Positions 18,970 to 27,844 of a DNA stretch of 64,000 nt are shown in pieces. The stretch's first letter is position 1. Each line of letters opens with the position of its first letter. Under the pieces are notes generated by a model. It searched no databases. It was not told where the DNA came from and saw only the letters and a list, made by a program, of their open reading frames with translations. A program made the translations under genes and the position numbers. Location of the stretch: the NCBI GenBank assembly GCA_018713515.1, contig DVOO01000019.1, positions 25,307 through 89,306 on the forward strand, in the 5' to 3' direction. This DNA is from Candidatus Scatomonas pullistercoris. Lineage in GTDB: Bacteria > Bacillota > Clostridia > Lachnospirales > Lachnospiraceae.

Positions 18970-20538
18970 ATGAGTGGTGATACAATCCAGATTCTGATTG
19001 CTATGATCGCATACATGCTGGTTGTAGTCGGCATCGGCCTGTTTTTCGCAAAAAGAGCACAGGCCAACTCTGAAAATTATTTTCTGGGCGGCCGTTCCCT
19101 CGGTCCCTGGGTGGCCGCAATGAGCGCCGAGGCCTCTGACATGAGCGGATGGCTGCTGATGGGCCTGCCCGGCCTGGCTTACTGGAGCGGCATTGCCGAT
19201 TCTCTCTGGACCGCCATCGGCCTGGGTGTCGGAACGTATCTGAACTGGCTGCTGGTGGCCAAACGTCTCCGCCAGTATTCTACGGTAGCAGGGAATTCCA
19301 TTACCGTACCGGATTTTCTCAGCAACCGCTACCATGAGCGCAAAAAGGTGATCCTGGCTATCGCGGCCGTCTTCATTCTGATTTTTTTCACCGTTTACGC
19401 GGGAAGCTGTTTTGTCACCTGCGGCAAACTGTTCTCGACCCTGTTTGGGGCTGACTATCACGTGATGATGATTATCGGAGCTGTTTTCGTGCTGGTTTAT
19501 ACGTTTCTCGGCGGCTTCCTGGCGGAAAGTGCCTCTGATTTTATGCAGGCCATTGTTATGGTTATCGCCCTTCTGACCATCGTCATCACCGGCACAGTCC
19601 ATGCCGGCGGTCTGGGCGCGGTAATCGAAAATGCCAAGGATATCCCCGGATATTTCACAATGACCGGCACCGCTACTCCTGTGTTGGATGCCTCCGGTGT
19701 TCAGCAGGCCGCCGGCGGTGCTCCCCTTTTCGGGGAAGCCGGCAGTTACGGCCTTCTGACCATACTGTCCACACTTTCCTGGGGTCTTGGATACTTCGGT
19801 GTTCCCCAGGTGCTGCTCCGCTTTATGGCTATCCGCAAGGTGGGCGAACTGAAACGTTCCCGCCGGATCGCCGTTGTGTGGGTATTTATTTCCCTGTTCT
19901 CCGCCGTATTTATCGGCCTGATCGGACGGGCTCTTTATCCCACGGATCCCACGCTGGCCACAGCCTCCGGCGCGGAAAATGTATTTATTACTTTATCCCA
20001 GGGTCTGCTTCCGGCGCTTCTGGCCGGAATCGTCATGGCAGGTATCCTGGCGGCCACCATCAGCTCTTCCGATTCTTACCTGCTGATCGCGGCCTCCGCT
20101 GTATCAAAGAATCTGTATGAGGGAATTCTGAAGAAAGACGCGACAGACAAACAGGTCATGCGGGTTTCCCGCATTGTCCTCCTGCTGATTGCTCTGATCG
20201 GCATGGTGATCGCCTGGGATGAAAACAGCGTCATTTTCACCATTGTATCCTTTGCCTGGGCCGGTTTCGGCGCCACCTTCGGTCCCATTATGCTGTTCTC
20301 TCTGTTCTGGAAGAGAACCACCCGGGCCGGTGCCATTGCCGGCATGATCACAGGCGGTGCCATGGTATTCATCTGGAATCTTGTACTGAGCCCTCTGGGC
20401 GGCATTTTCAGCATTTATGAGCTGCTGCCCTCCTTCCTGCTTTCCTGCATTGTGATCGTAGTCGTGTCACTCTGCACAAAGAAGCCGGATCAGACGATTG
20501 AAGATGAATTTGAAGCTGCCAGGGTTTACACAGACTGA
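18970..20538 (+). CDS. putP: Sodium/proline symporter PutP
   Basis: Sodium-driven L-proline uptake across the cytoplasmic membrane (solute:sodium symporter family). The 522-residue protein is strongly hydrophobic with about 13 predicted membrane segments and carries the early family signature ENYFLGGRSLGPWVAAMSAEASDMSGW around residues 36-62 (Na+/substrate site region). The ATG follows AGAGGAGG. It has its own promoter and ends at a bidirectional terminator. Its 5' neighbour sigK lies 129 bases away, so they are probably separate units. Confidence 0.93.
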   Translation: MSGDTIQILIAMIAYMLVVVGIGLFFAKRAQANSENYFLGGRSLGPWVAAMSAEASDMSGWLLMGLPGLAYWSGIADSLWTAIGLGVGTYLNWLLVAKRLRQYSTVAGNSITVPDFLSNRYHERKKVILAIAAVFILIFFTVYAGSCFVTCGKLFSTLFGADYHVMMIIGAVFVLVYTFLGGFLAESASDFMQAIVMVIALLTIVITGTVHAGGLGAVIENAKDIPGYFTMTGTATPVLDASGVQQAAGGAPLFGEAGSYGLLTILSTLSWGLGYFGVPQVLLRFMAIRKVGELKRSRRIAVVWVFISLFSAVFIGLIGRALYPTDPTLATASGAENVFITLSQGLLPALLAGIVMAGILAATISSSDSYLLIAASAVSKNLYEGILKKDATDKQVMRVSRIVLLLIALIGMVIAWDENSVIFTIVSFAWAGFGATFGPIMLFSLFWKRTTRAGAIAGMITGGAMVFIWNLVLSPLGGIFSIYELLPSFLLSCIVIVVVSLCTKKPDQTIEDEFEAARVYTD

Positions 20539-20550
20539 CGCCGGTATGGC

Positions 20551-20586
20551 AAAAGGACGGATCGCCGTATTTCGATCCGTCCTTTT
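20551..20586. terminator. Bidirectional terminator between putP and trhP
   Basis: AAAAGGACGGATCG (20551-20564) and CGATCCGTCCTTTT (20573-20586) form a perfect 14-bp stem with an 8-base loop; T tracts on both sides serve putP (+) and the trhP operon (-). Confidence 0.92.
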
Positions 20587-21819
20587 TTATGCCCGTTTTC
20601 TCAGGATATCATAGCGCTCCGGCCTCAGAGAAAACTCCACATGCAGTTCCTGCCGCGGATGCGGCGCCGCCTCCTGGGCGTTTCCCTGACTGTCGTAGAT
20701 TCCCCGGACAACCGTTTCCATATTTCTGCCGTCCGGCTTCATAATCTCCACGGTCTCGCCCACGGAGAATTTGTTTTTCTGTTCCATCACCGTACGCCCC
20801 AGCCGGTCCGTCTCCCCGGCTGTTCCCAGATACACATACTCCTGGACATACGTATTGCTGTCGTAAATCTGATCCTGTTCCGAGGGTTTTCCGTAAAAGA
20901 AGCCAGTTGTGAATCTCCGGTAGGTGCAGCCCGTGATCTGTTCCCGGTACCAGGGCAGGTTTTTCCGGTACAGGGCGGGATCCTTCCGGCAGTCATCTAT
21001 GGCCTTCCTGTAGGTCCTGGCCACCGTAGCCACGTAAAGTGCCGTTTTCATGCGCCCCTCGATCTTCAGGCTGTCCGCTCCCGATTCCAGAAGATCCGGA
21101 ATATGTTCGATCATGCACAGGTCTCTGGAATTGAAAATAAAAGTTCCCCTCTCATTTTCAAAAACCGGCAGATACTCTCCCGGCCGGGTTTCTTCCATCA
21201 CCGCGTACTTCCACCGGCACGGGTGCGTACAGGCTCCCTGATTTGCGTCCCGTCCGGTAAAAAAATTGGACAGCAGGCAGCGTCCCGAATAGGAGATACA
21301 CATGGCGCCGTGAATAAAAGTTTCAATTTCCATTTCCTCAGGGATATTTTCCCGGATTTCCCGGATTTCCCGGAGGCTCAGTTCACGGGCCGTTACAACC
21401 CGCTTTGCACCCAGAGCATGCCAGAAACGGTACGTTTCATAGTTTGTATTATTTGCCTGGGTGCTGATGTGGCGGTCAATTTCCGGACATATTTCACCCG
21501 CAATACGGAAAATTCCCGGATCCGCAATAATCAGCGCGTCCGGCCGCAGCTCCCTAATCTCCCGGAAATACGCTCTGACTCCTTCCAGATCCCGGTTATG
21601 TGCCAGAATGTTAGCCGTCACATACACCTTCACTCCGCGCTCGTGGGCAAAACGTATTCCCTCCTCCATATCCTTCCGGCTGAAATTTTTTGCCTTGGCA
21701 CGCAGGCCAAAAGCCTCTCCGCCTATATAGACCGCATCTGCGCCGTACAGAACCGCAGTCTTTAAAACCTCCAGACAGCTGGCCGGAACCAGCAGTTCCG
21801 GATATCTGCCGCTTCTCAT
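20587..21819 (-). CDS. trhP: U32-family protein TrhP (tRNA U34 hydroxylation)
   Basis: Annotated in the past as peptidase U32; the Bacillus TrhP1/P2 (YrrN/YrrO) and E. coli YegQ members are needed to hydroxylate uridine 34 of tRNAs (ho5U), using prephenate. The 410-residue protein shows the family signature ETFIHGAMCISYSGRC and additional cysteines (GACTHPCRW) that fit an iron-sulfur cluster. It lies 13 bases after trmR, whose product methylates the same ho5U to mo5U, which supports the tRNA role over proteolysis. Only one U32 gene is present here, whereas Bacillus has two in the equivalent operon. Confidence 0.85.
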   Translation of the reverse strand: MRSGRYPELLVPASCLEVLKTAVLYGADAVYIGGEAFGLRAKAKNFSRKDMEEGIRFAHERGVKVYVTANILAHNRDLEGVRAYFREIRELRPDALIIADPGIFRIAGEICPEIDRHISTQANNTNYETYRFWHALGAKRVVTARELSLREIREIRENIPEEMEIETFIHGAMCISYSGRCLLSNFFTGRDANQGACTHPCRWKYAVMEETRPGEYLPVFENERGTFIFNSRDLCMIEHIPDLLESGADSLKIEGRMKTALYVATVARTYRKAIDDCRKDPALYRKNLPWYREQITGCTYRRFTTGFFYGKPSEQDQIYDSNTYVQEYVYLGTAGETDRLGRTVMEQKNKFSVGETVEIMKPDGRNMETVVRGIYDSQGNAQEAAPHPRQELHVEFSLRPERYDILRKRA

Positions 21820-21832
21820 ACAGACTCCTTTC

Positions 21833-22474
21833 TCACCGCCTTACACTGATGGTAATCCCATCCCCCAGCGGTACAATGGATGTCTCCAGTTCCCGGCTGT
21901 GCTTCAGCGTGTACAGATATTCCCGCATTCTCTTATAAATCGTCCGGTTCCGCCGCTCTACCAGATAATGGGATTCTATAATATCCCCTTCCTGCAGAAC
22001 ATTGTCGGACAGCAGCACTGCCCCCGGCCGCAGCAGCCGCAGCACTTCCGGCAGAAACCGGATATACTGCCCCTTGGCCGCATCCATGAAAATAAGATCG
22101 TAGGGTCCCTTCAGGGTCTTCAATATATCCGCCGCATCCCCCGGCAGAAGCGTAATCCTGTCTCCATACCCGGATTTCCGAAAATTTTCCCGGGCCAGCG
22201 GGATCCGTTTTTCATAGCTTTCTATCGTAGTAATCTGGCCGTCCGGCGGTCCGTATTCCGCCATAAAAACCGCGGAAAATCCAATGGCGGTTCCCACCTC
22301 CAGGATTTTCCGCGGCTGCTGTATCATCAAAAAAACTTTCAGAAAGCTCTGCATTTCTCTGCGGATAATCGGTACCCGATCTTTGGCCGCCCTGCCGGCC
22401 AGCTCCTCCAGAAAAGGCGTATGGCCCTGATCCAGAGAATTAATATAAGCAAGCATTCTCTCTTCCACTATCAA
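21833..22474 (-). CDS. trmR: tRNA 5-hydroxyuridine methyltransferase TrmR (YrrM-type O-methyltransferase)
   Basis: SAM-dependent methylation of 5-hydroxyuridine at tRNA position 34. The 213-residue protein has the O-methyltransferase family 3 fold: motif I ILEVGTAIGFSAVF, the acidic IESYEKR, the metal-binding DLIFMDAAKGQY and LSDNVLQEG. Other class I catechol-type methyltransferases look similar, but its place between an mltG-like gene and trhP matches Bacillus yrrL-yrrM-yrrN exactly. The start overlaps the upstream stop by four bases. Confidence 0.85.
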   Translation of the reverse strand: MIVEERMLAYINSLDQGHTPFLEELAGRAAKDRVPIIRREMQSFLKVFLMIQQPRKILEVGTAIGFSAVFMAEYGPPDGQITTIESYEKRIPLARENFRKSGYGDRITLLPGDAADILKTLKGPYDLIFMDAAKGQYIRFLPEVLRLLRPGAVLLSDNVLQEGDIIESHYLVERRNRTIYKRMREYLYTLKHSRELETSIVPLGDGITISVRR

Positions 22475-22914
22475 GATTCCGCCGCGCCTCCATCCTCGTT
22501 CAGAGAAGTCGGCTGCCCTTCTGTATTGACCTGGGCCAGAATCGCCAGCATCTCATCTACGGTCTGATTTGTATTCAGAATATAGGAGCCCGGAAGTAAG
22601 TCTCCGTGGTAATCAGAAAATAATTCCTGAAACCAGAATACAAGGGCACTTTCCTCAATCAGTCCCCTCTCCCGGAGCAGATCCCCCACATCCATGACAG
22701 ACATATCGTCCGATACGGTCACCGTGATCTCCCGGCCTTCACCGCTGTCCACCGGCGACTGGTCAAAGATCTGGTAGCCCAGTGTATAAGCCTGGCGTGC
22801 CAGAAATACCAGAAATACCGCAAGACAGATGTAAATCAAAATTTTCAGTATCCCCTTCGCGCTTTTCACAGCCGCCCGGTATCCGGCCTCTTTTCTTTTT
22901 CCAGCCCTTGCCAT
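22471..22914 (-). CDS. MltG-like (YceG family) protein lacking the catalytic domain
   Basis: A 147-residue protein with a basic N-terminus, one membrane segment at about residues 24-45, and then a LysM-like domain resembling the N-terminal extracellular part of MltG (SDDMSVMDVGDLLRERGLI, followed by LLPGSYILNTNQTVDEML). Full MltG is over 300 residues and ends in a lytic transglycosylase domain with a catalytic Glu; that domain is absent here. Synteny with Bacillus yrrL (mltG) next to yrrM supports descent from MltG. It probably binds glycan or a partner rather than cleaving. It overlaps trmR by four bases. Confidence 0.8.
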   Translation of the reverse strand: MARAGKRKEAGYRAAVKSAKGILKILIYICLAVFLVFLARQAYTLGYQIFDQSPVDSGEGREITVTVSDDMSVMDVGDLLRERGLIEESALVFWFQELFSDYHGDLLPGSYILNTNQTVDEMLAILAQVNTEGQPTSLNEDGGAAES

Positions 22915-22943
22915 ATGTTCTCCTTTGTGGTTTTCTCTCTGGA

Positions 22944-23279
22944 TTACATCTCAGGTACATCAATCTTGATCTCGTTGTTAATCGTCGCGAATACCTTCTG
23001 AATCATACGGCATACAGACAGTTCCGCAGCCAGGTACTCCGCCACCACCGGATTTTTCCGGAGATCTCTGTATTCTTTTTCAACACGGTCCACTGCTTCA
23101 AAAAGATCTATGTTCTCTGCTTCCTGCAAAGCAAAATTCCGGATCCGAAATTCATCCACCTTCTTTTTTAACTCCTGATCCTTGTCAAGCTCCGCCTCCA
23201 ACTTCAGGTAGCTCTGATAGTCAATCGTATTTCGCATCGCATCTGTCAGTGCATGCAGACGTTCTGTAATAATATCCAT
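22944..23279 (-). CDS. YlbF/YmcA family protein
   Basis: A 111-residue, helix-rich, highly charged protein of the YlbF/YmcA (Ric) family. In Bacillus, members form a complex that steers RNase Y and affects competence, biofilm and sporulation. ATG at 23279 is favoured because homologous proteins begin at MDIITERLHALTDAM and a GGAGG lies about 13 bases upstream; an alternative start at 23342 would overlap RNase J by 55 bases. Its position right after the RNase J gene suggests a link with RNA turnover, which is inference. Confidence 0.8.
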   Translation of the reverse strand: MDIITERLHALTDAMRNTIDYQSYLKLEAELDKDQELKKKVDEFRIRNFALQEAENIDLFEAVDRVEKEYRDLRKNPVVAEYLAAELSVCRMIQKVFATINNEIKIDVPEM

Positions 23280-23287
23280 GATTTCTT

Positions 23288-24952
23288 CTAAGCCTCCATA
23301 ATAATTGGTAAGATCATTGGTCTTCTCTTCGTTTTTTTCCACAGAAAATCTCCCAGCGAATCCTTAATTACCGTCTTCAGCTTGCCCCAGTCTGTGACTC
23401 TGCGCCGCAGGCATTCATCCAGCGCATCCTCCACAGTAATTCGTGCTTCTCCCATCAGGTCTTCCGACTCTCTTACATACACGAAACCGCGGGAAACAAT
23501 ATCCGGTCCGGCAAGCAGCTGATTGCTGTGCTTTTCCAGTGTGAGGACAACAATCATGATGCCCTCCTCCGACAGATGCTGCCGGTCACGCAGAACGATA
23601 TTTCCCACATCGCCCACACCCAGACCGTCCACGAAGACAGCGCCTGTCTGCACTTTGCCTGTAATTTTCGCCTCGTTCTGATTCAGTTCCATCACATCCC
23701 CGGAGGACATGATGAAAATATGATCCTTGGGAATCCCCAGACTCTCGGCCAGCTTGGCCTGCGCCTTCAGATGCCGGTACTCTCCATGTACAGGCAGCGC
23801 ATACTTCGGATGAACCAGAGAATAAATCAGCTTGATCTCTTCCTGACACGCATGGCCCGAAACATGTACATCCTGAAAAATAACATCAGCACCTTTTGCT
23901 GAAAGTTCATTGATGACCTTGGATACGGCCTTCTCATTGCCGGGAATGGGATTGGAACTGAATATGATCGTATCTCCCGGCTTGATCGTGACCTTTCTGT
24001 GGATGCTGGCAGCCATTCTGGACAGTGCCGCCATGGATTCTCCCTGACTTCCCGTGGTAACCAGCACCATCTGGTTATCCGGATAATTCTTCATCTGATC
24101 GATGTCGATCAGCGTCTTGTCCGGAATGTTCAGATACCCCAGCTCAGAGGCGGTGGTAATCACATTAACCATGCTGCGCCCCTCCACCACCACCTTTCTG
24201 CCAAATTTATAGGCAGAGTTGATGATCTGCTGCACCCGGTCCACATTGGACGCAAAGGTGGCAATAATAATGCGGGTATCCTTGTGATCCGCAAAGATAT
24301 TGTCAAAAGTTTTTCCCACGGTGCGCTCTGACATGGTGAAGCCGGGCCGTTCTGCATTGGTGCTGTCGCACATCAGCGCCAGCACGCCCTTCCGGCCAAT
24401 CTCGGCAAATCTCTGCAGGTCTATGGCGTCTCCGAATACCGGCGTATAATCCACCTTAAAATCTCCTGTATGGATCACAGTTCCGGCCGGAGAATAGATA
24501 GCCAGCGCCGATGCGTCCTGGATACTGTGATTGGTTTTGATAAATTCGATCCGGAATTTCCCCAGATTGATGGACTGCCCGAATTTTATAGTTTTTCGCT
24601 TCGTTGTGCGAAGCAGATTGTGTTCTTTCAGTTTGTTTTCAATTAATCCGATTGTCAGCTTCGTTGCATAAATAGGCACATTGATCTGTTTCAGCACATA
24701 AGGCAGCGCCCCGATATGATCCTCATGGCCGTGGGTGATTACAAACCCTTTTACTTTCTGAATATTTTCCTTCAAGTATGTGATATCCGGGATCACCAGA
24801 TCGATCCCCAGCATATCATCCTCCGGGAAAGACAGGCCGCAGTCCACAACAACAATACTGTCTTCGTATTCAAAGGCAGTAATGTTCATGCCGATCTGCT
24901 CCAGGCCTCCCAGCGGAATAATCTTCAAATTACTTTCGCTGTTACCCTTCAA
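23288..24952 (-). CDS. rnj: Ribonuclease J
   Basis: Metallo-beta-lactamase-fold endo/5'-exonuclease in mRNA decay and rRNA maturation. From a TTG start at 24952 (GGAGG 6 bases upstream) it is 554 residues, the usual length. The zinc motif THGHEDH places His74, His76, Asp78 and His79 exactly where Bacillus RNase J1 has them. The beta-CASP motifs and C-terminal domain are also present (HVSGHACQEE, PVHGEYRHL). An upstream ATG at 24997 lacks a ribosome site. Only one RNase J is present in this window. Confidence 0.96.
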   Translation of the reverse strand: MKGNSESNLKIIPLGGLEQIGMNITAFEYEDSIVVVDCGLSFPEDDMLGIDLVIPDITYLKENIQKVKGFVITHGHEDHIGALPYVLKQINVPIYATKLTIGLIENKLKEHNLLRTTKRKTIKFGQSINLGKFRIEFIKTNHSIQDASALAIYSPAGTVIHTGDFKVDYTPVFGDAIDLQRFAEIGRKGVLALMCDSTNAERPGFTMSERTVGKTFDNIFADHKDTRIIIATFASNVDRVQQIINSAYKFGRKVVVEGRSMVNVITTASELGYLNIPDKTLIDIDQMKNYPDNQMVLVTTGSQGESMAALSRMAASIHRKVTIKPGDTIIFSSNPIPGNEKAVSKVINELSAKGADVIFQDVHVSGHACQEEIKLIYSLVHPKYALPVHGEYRHLKAQAKLAESLGIPKDHIFIMSSGDVMELNQNEAKITGKVQTGAVFVDGLGVGDVGNIVLRDRQHLSEEGIMIVVLTLEKHSNQLLAGPDIVSRGFVYVRESEDLMGEARITVEDALDECLRRRVTDWGKLKTVIKDSLGDFLWKKTKRRPMILPIIMEA

Positions 24953-25037
24953 ATGGCACCTCCATATTTTTTCCGAACACAAACCTGACGCGCTCATCCG
25001 CCGGCTCTTCTCCGGTCAGAATGATCCCGCCAAAAAA

Positions 25038-25292
25038 CTAACGGAAGTCCACATCGTCCAACATCTGCTCGAATACGCGTGAAATGGCCTCCAGCTCCAC
25101 TTCATCCTCGACCATCGCGTAATCAGCCAGACTGTCGCCGTCCGCAGACATATCCCTGAGAATATAGGCATTCGCCTCATCTCCGTCAGAGTCTGTCACA
25201 AGGAGATAATTGACTCCGTTCACCCTTGTGGCTTCCTCTACATATAATTCTATCTTCTCTCCATCTTCCGTTACAAAACCAATCTTTTCCAT
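25038..25292 (-). CDS. DUF1292 protein (YrzB-like)
   Basis: A small, strongly acidic 84-residue protein of the DUF1292 family; function unknown. It starts [13 protein letters not shown] and has the typical beta-rich centre with YLLVTDSD followed by an acidic helix. The start overlaps the ruvX stop by one base (TAATG), and the order ireB-ruvX-yrzB is the same as in Bacillus (yrzL-yrrK-yrzB). The 85 bases to RNase J contain no gene. Confidence 0.88.
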   Translation of the reverse strand: MEKIGFVTEDGEKIELYVEEATRVNGVNYLLVTDSDGDEANAYILRDMSADGDSLADYAMVEDEVELEAISRVFEQMLDDVDFR

Positions 25293-25744
25293 CAGATTAT
25301 TTCCTGCACTTCTCCGCCCTGGTTTTTCCGGCTGTCCAGATATCCCTGCAGTATAAAAGCCGCTGCCAGAGAATCCACGTACTGTTTTTTCTCCGCTCCC
25401 CGGACGCCTGCTTCCTGCATGACCCGATGCGCTTCCACTGTGGTCAGGCGTTCATCCCACATAACAACATGCAGACCTGTCCTTTTTTCCAGAATTTCTT
25501 TGAATTCCAGAGATTTTACAGCCCTGTCTCCTATATCGTTATTCATGTGTTTTGGAAATCCCAGCACCAGAAGTCCCACCTGATACTCCGCTATCAGTTC
25601 TTCCAGCCTGGCCAGCGTCTGTCTCAGTTTGTTTTCAGACTTTCTGCGAATGATCTCCACGCTCTGGGCCGTCACACCCAGCGGATCACTCACCGCCACG
25701 CCTACCGTCCTGGAGCCGTAATCCAGACCTAAAATCCGCTTCAT
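25292..25744 (-). CDS. ruvX: Putative pre-16S rRNA nuclease / Holliday junction resolvase RuvX (YqgF)
   Basis: RNase H-fold nuclease; YqgF in E. coli trims the 5' end of pre-16S rRNA. The 150-residue protein has the first catalytic Asp in [20 protein letters not shown] with the mid-domain motif, and [10 protein letters not shown] with later acidic residues. It overlaps ireB by four bases and DUF1292 by one, so all three are translationally coupled. Confidence 0.93.
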   Translation of the reverse strand: MKRILGLDYGSRTVGVAVSDPLGVTAQSVEIIRRKSENKLRQTLARLEELIAEYQVGLLVLGFPKHMNNDIGDRAVKSLEFKEILEKRTGLHVVMWDERLTTVEAHRVMQEAGVRGAEKKQYVDSLAAAFILQGYLDSRKNQGGEVQEII

Positions 25745-26013
25745 TCTTCTGTTTTCCAGGATTCGTTTTTAATGTATTCCTTCAGAAGTTCCTCCACTAC
25801 TTCGTCCCGCTCCACCTTCATGATCAGGCTCCGGGCACCCTTGTGGCTGGTAATGTAGGTCGGGTCACCGGACATGATATAGCCTACGATCTGATTGACG
25901 GGATTGTATCCCTTCTCCTCCATCGCATGGTACACAACATCCAGCACCTTCTTGACCTGAAGCTCCGGCTCACTCTTGACTTTGAAAAATTGTGTATTGC
26001 TTAAATCTGCCAT
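25741..26013 (-). CDS. ireB: IreB family regulatory phosphoprotein (DUF965)
   Basis: In Enterococcus, IreB is phosphorylated on threonine by the PASTA kinase IreK and dampens cephalosporin resistance. This 90-residue protein begins [12 protein letters not shown], with the family hallmark [22 protein letters not shown]; the N-terminal Thr in SNTQ is the expected phospho-acceptor region. It is the first gene of ireB-ruvX-yrzB and has a promoter just upstream. The kinase gene is not in the window. Confidence 0.93.
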   Translation of the reverse strand: MADLSNTQFFKVKSEPELQVKKVLDVVYHAMEEKGYNPVNQIVGYIMSGDPTYITSHKGARSLIMKVERDEVVEELLKEYIKNESWKTEE

Positions 26014-26045
26014 TCTTTCACGTCCTTCAATTTAATATCTATTCT

Positions 26046-26074
26046 ATTCTAATATAGTTTTCCCAAAATATCAA
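26046..26074 (-). promoter_or_regulatory. Promoter of ireB-ruvX-yrzB
   Basis: On the minus strand: -35 TTGATA (26069-26074), 17 bases, -10 TAGAAT (26046-26051), just after the mtaB stop. Confidence 0.65.
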
Positions 26075-26082
26075 TACGTTTA

Positions 26083-27390
26083 TCACCGGCACAGGAGAAA
26101 TTCTCCCCGGCAGATCTGCTCCGGGCACACCTTCTGCAGCGTATTTCCCAATTCCCTGTCTGACAGCACCAGCACCTTCCGGTACTCCCGGGTATAGCCG
26201 GCCCATGCCCTGCGGCCATCCAGCTCTGTTTCTTCTTCCAGCAGCACTTCTGTTTCTTTTCCCAGGGCTTTCTCCAGATATTCTGCCTTTTTCCTTTTAT
26301 TCAGCTCCAGCAGCACATGGCTTCTCTGTTTTTTCACCGCCTCCGGCAGCTGCCCTTCCATGGACGCAGCCCTGGTCCCTTCCCGTCTGGAATAAGGAAA
26401 TACATGGGTTTCAAAGAAAGATACACGCTCCACAAACTCCGCAGATTCCCGAAAATCCTCTTCCGTCTCTCCCGGAAAGCCGGTAATGATGTCTGTCGTC
26501 AGTGCGGGATCACGAAAATACTTTCGAAGTATTCTGCATCGTTCCAGATATTCCCCGCTGGTATAACGGCGGTTCATCCGCCGGAGCGTTCTGTCGCAGC
26601 CGCTCTGAAGCGACAGGTGAAAGTGGGGACAGACCTTCGGGAGCGCTGCCAGCTCCTCCGCAAAGCCTTCCGTAATGATCCCCGGCTCCAGGGAACCCAG
26701 ACGGATTCTGTCTATTCCTTCCACCGGATGCAGCAGGCGTATCAGATCGAGAAGATCCGTCTGCTGTTCAAAATCAATCCCGTAAGAACTCAGATGAATC
26801 CCGGACAGCACCACTTCCCGGCAGCCGGAAGCCGCCAGATTTCTTACTTCCCGCAGAACATCCTCCGGACGCCGGCTGCGGACTCTGCCCCGGGCATAGG
26901 GGATGATGCAGTAGCTGCAGAACTGATTGCAGCCATCCTGGACCTTTATGAAGGCCCTGGTATGCTCGGCCGTCTTTTCAATGCTCAGCGGCTCGTACTT
27001 CCTTTCACGGCCAAGATCCGAAAGCGCTGCCTGCTTCTTTTTCTCCAGACGGCAGCTCTGCAGGAGCTGGGGAAGCTCTCCCTTCCGGCTGTTGCCCACT
27101 ATAAGGTCAATCATCGGGTCTTTTTCCAGTTCTTCTCCCCGGATCTGCGCATAGCATCCCACTGCCGCCACAACCGCCTCCGGATTCATCTTTCTAGCCC
27201 GGTGCAGCATCTGCCGGGATTTTCTGTCCGCGATATTGGTTACTGTGCAGGTGTTAATGATATAATAATCTGCTCCCGGCTCAAAAGGAACAATTTCATA
27301 TCCCTTTTTTTCCAGCAGCTGCTCCATGGCTTCCAGTTCGTATGCGTTTACCTTGCATCCCAGATTATGCAGTGCCACCTTTTTACACAT
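26083..27390 (-). CDS. mtaB: tRNA t6A37 methylthiotransferase MtaB
   Basis: Radical-SAM enzyme that converts t6A37 to ms2t6A37 in tRNAs reading ANN codons. The 435-residue protein has the N-terminal MTTase domain with its three cluster cysteines (LGCKVNAYE, INTCTVTN, AVGCYAQ), then the radical-SAM triad in GCNQFCSYCIIPYARG, and a C-terminal TRAM-like RNA-binding tail. In Bacillus it (yqeV) follows rsmE in the dnaK cluster; here nifS, thiI and an HPr-like gene have come between. Confidence 0.95.
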   Translation of the reverse strand: MCKKVALHNLGCKVNAYELEAMEQLLEKKGYEIVPFEPGADYYIINTCTVTNIADRKSRQMLHRARKMNPEAVVAAVGCYAQIRGEELEKDPMIDLIVGNSRKGELPQLLQSCRLEKKKQAALSDLGRERKYEPLSIEKTAEHTRAFIKVQDGCNQFCSYCIIPYARGRVRSRRPEDVLREVRNLAASGCREVVLSGIHLSSYGIDFEQQTDLLDLIRLLHPVEGIDRIRLGSLEPGIITEGFAEELAALPKVCPHFHLSLQSGCDRTLRRMNRRYTSGEYLERCRILRKYFRDPALTTDIITGFPGETEEDFRESAEFVERVSFFETHVFPYSRREGTRAASMEGQLPEAVKKQRSHVLLELNKRKKAEYLEKALGKETEVLLEEETELDGRRAWAGYTREYRKVLVLSDRELGNTLQKVCPEQICRGEFLLCR

Positions 27391-27427
27391 TTTTCACACT
27401 CCTGTCTATTTTTCCGGTGTTTTTACC

Positions 27428-27456
27428 TTGACTTTTCGGCCTTTAAAAGGTAAGAT
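27428..27456 (+). promoter_or_regulatory. Promoter of the HPr-like gene
   Basis: -35 TTGACT (27428-27433), 17 bases, -10 TAAGAT (27451-27456), about 50 bases before the start codon. Confidence 0.75.
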
Positions 27457-27505
27457 TATCCTGTACACAGGCAATACCAATAACCATACAGGGAGGGTTT
27501 GGAAA

Positions 27506-27739
27506 ATGAAAACTGTTAGCATTTCACTTAATTCTATCGACAAGGTGAAATCCTTTGTGAACGACATTTCCAAATTTGATTTCGATTTTGATCTGGTATC
27601 CGGCAGATATGTGATCGATGCCAAATCCATCATGGGAATCTTCAGTCTGGATCTGTCCAAAGCAATCGAGCTTAACATTCATGCAGAGGGAGATGCTCTG
27701 GAAAATGTTATGAAAGTGCTGCAGCCATATCTGGTATAA
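27506..27739 (+). CDS. HPr-like protein lacking the active-site histidine
   Basis: 77 residues with the HPr fold pattern. The regulatory serine region of HPr (KSIMG, Ser46 in Bacillus) is kept here as AKSIMGIFSL with Ser41, and the following helix is also HPr-like. The catalytic loop GIHARPA that carries His15 in true HPr is replaced by SLNSIDKVKS, so PTS phosphotransfer is not possible. This echoes Crh, the regulatory HPr paralogue without His15. GGAGGG precedes ATG 27506. It has its own promoter and terminator. Role is inferred: regulation of carbon metabolism or a structural remnant of that fold. Confidence 0.82.
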   Translation: MKTVSISLNSIDKVKSFVNDISKFDFDFDLVSGRYVIDAKSIMGIFSLDLSKAIELNIHAEGDALENVMKVLQPYLV

Positions 27740-27784
27740 CACTTTTTCATGGAAGATCAGACAGCAGATTATGCGTTAATCATT

Positions 27785-27826
27785 CCGGCGCGGAGAAACA
27801 TGGCCGTTTCTTCGTGCCGGTTTTTT
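27785..27826 (+). terminator. Terminator of the HPr-like gene
   Basis: 15-bp stem (27785-27799 with 27806-27820, two positions as G-U pairs) and a 6-base loop, followed by six Ts. A second small palindrome (GCCGCA/TGCGGC, 27829-27843) directly abuts the thiI stop from the other side. Confidence 0.85.
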
Positions 27827-27844
27827 GTGCCGCAGTCTGCGGCG

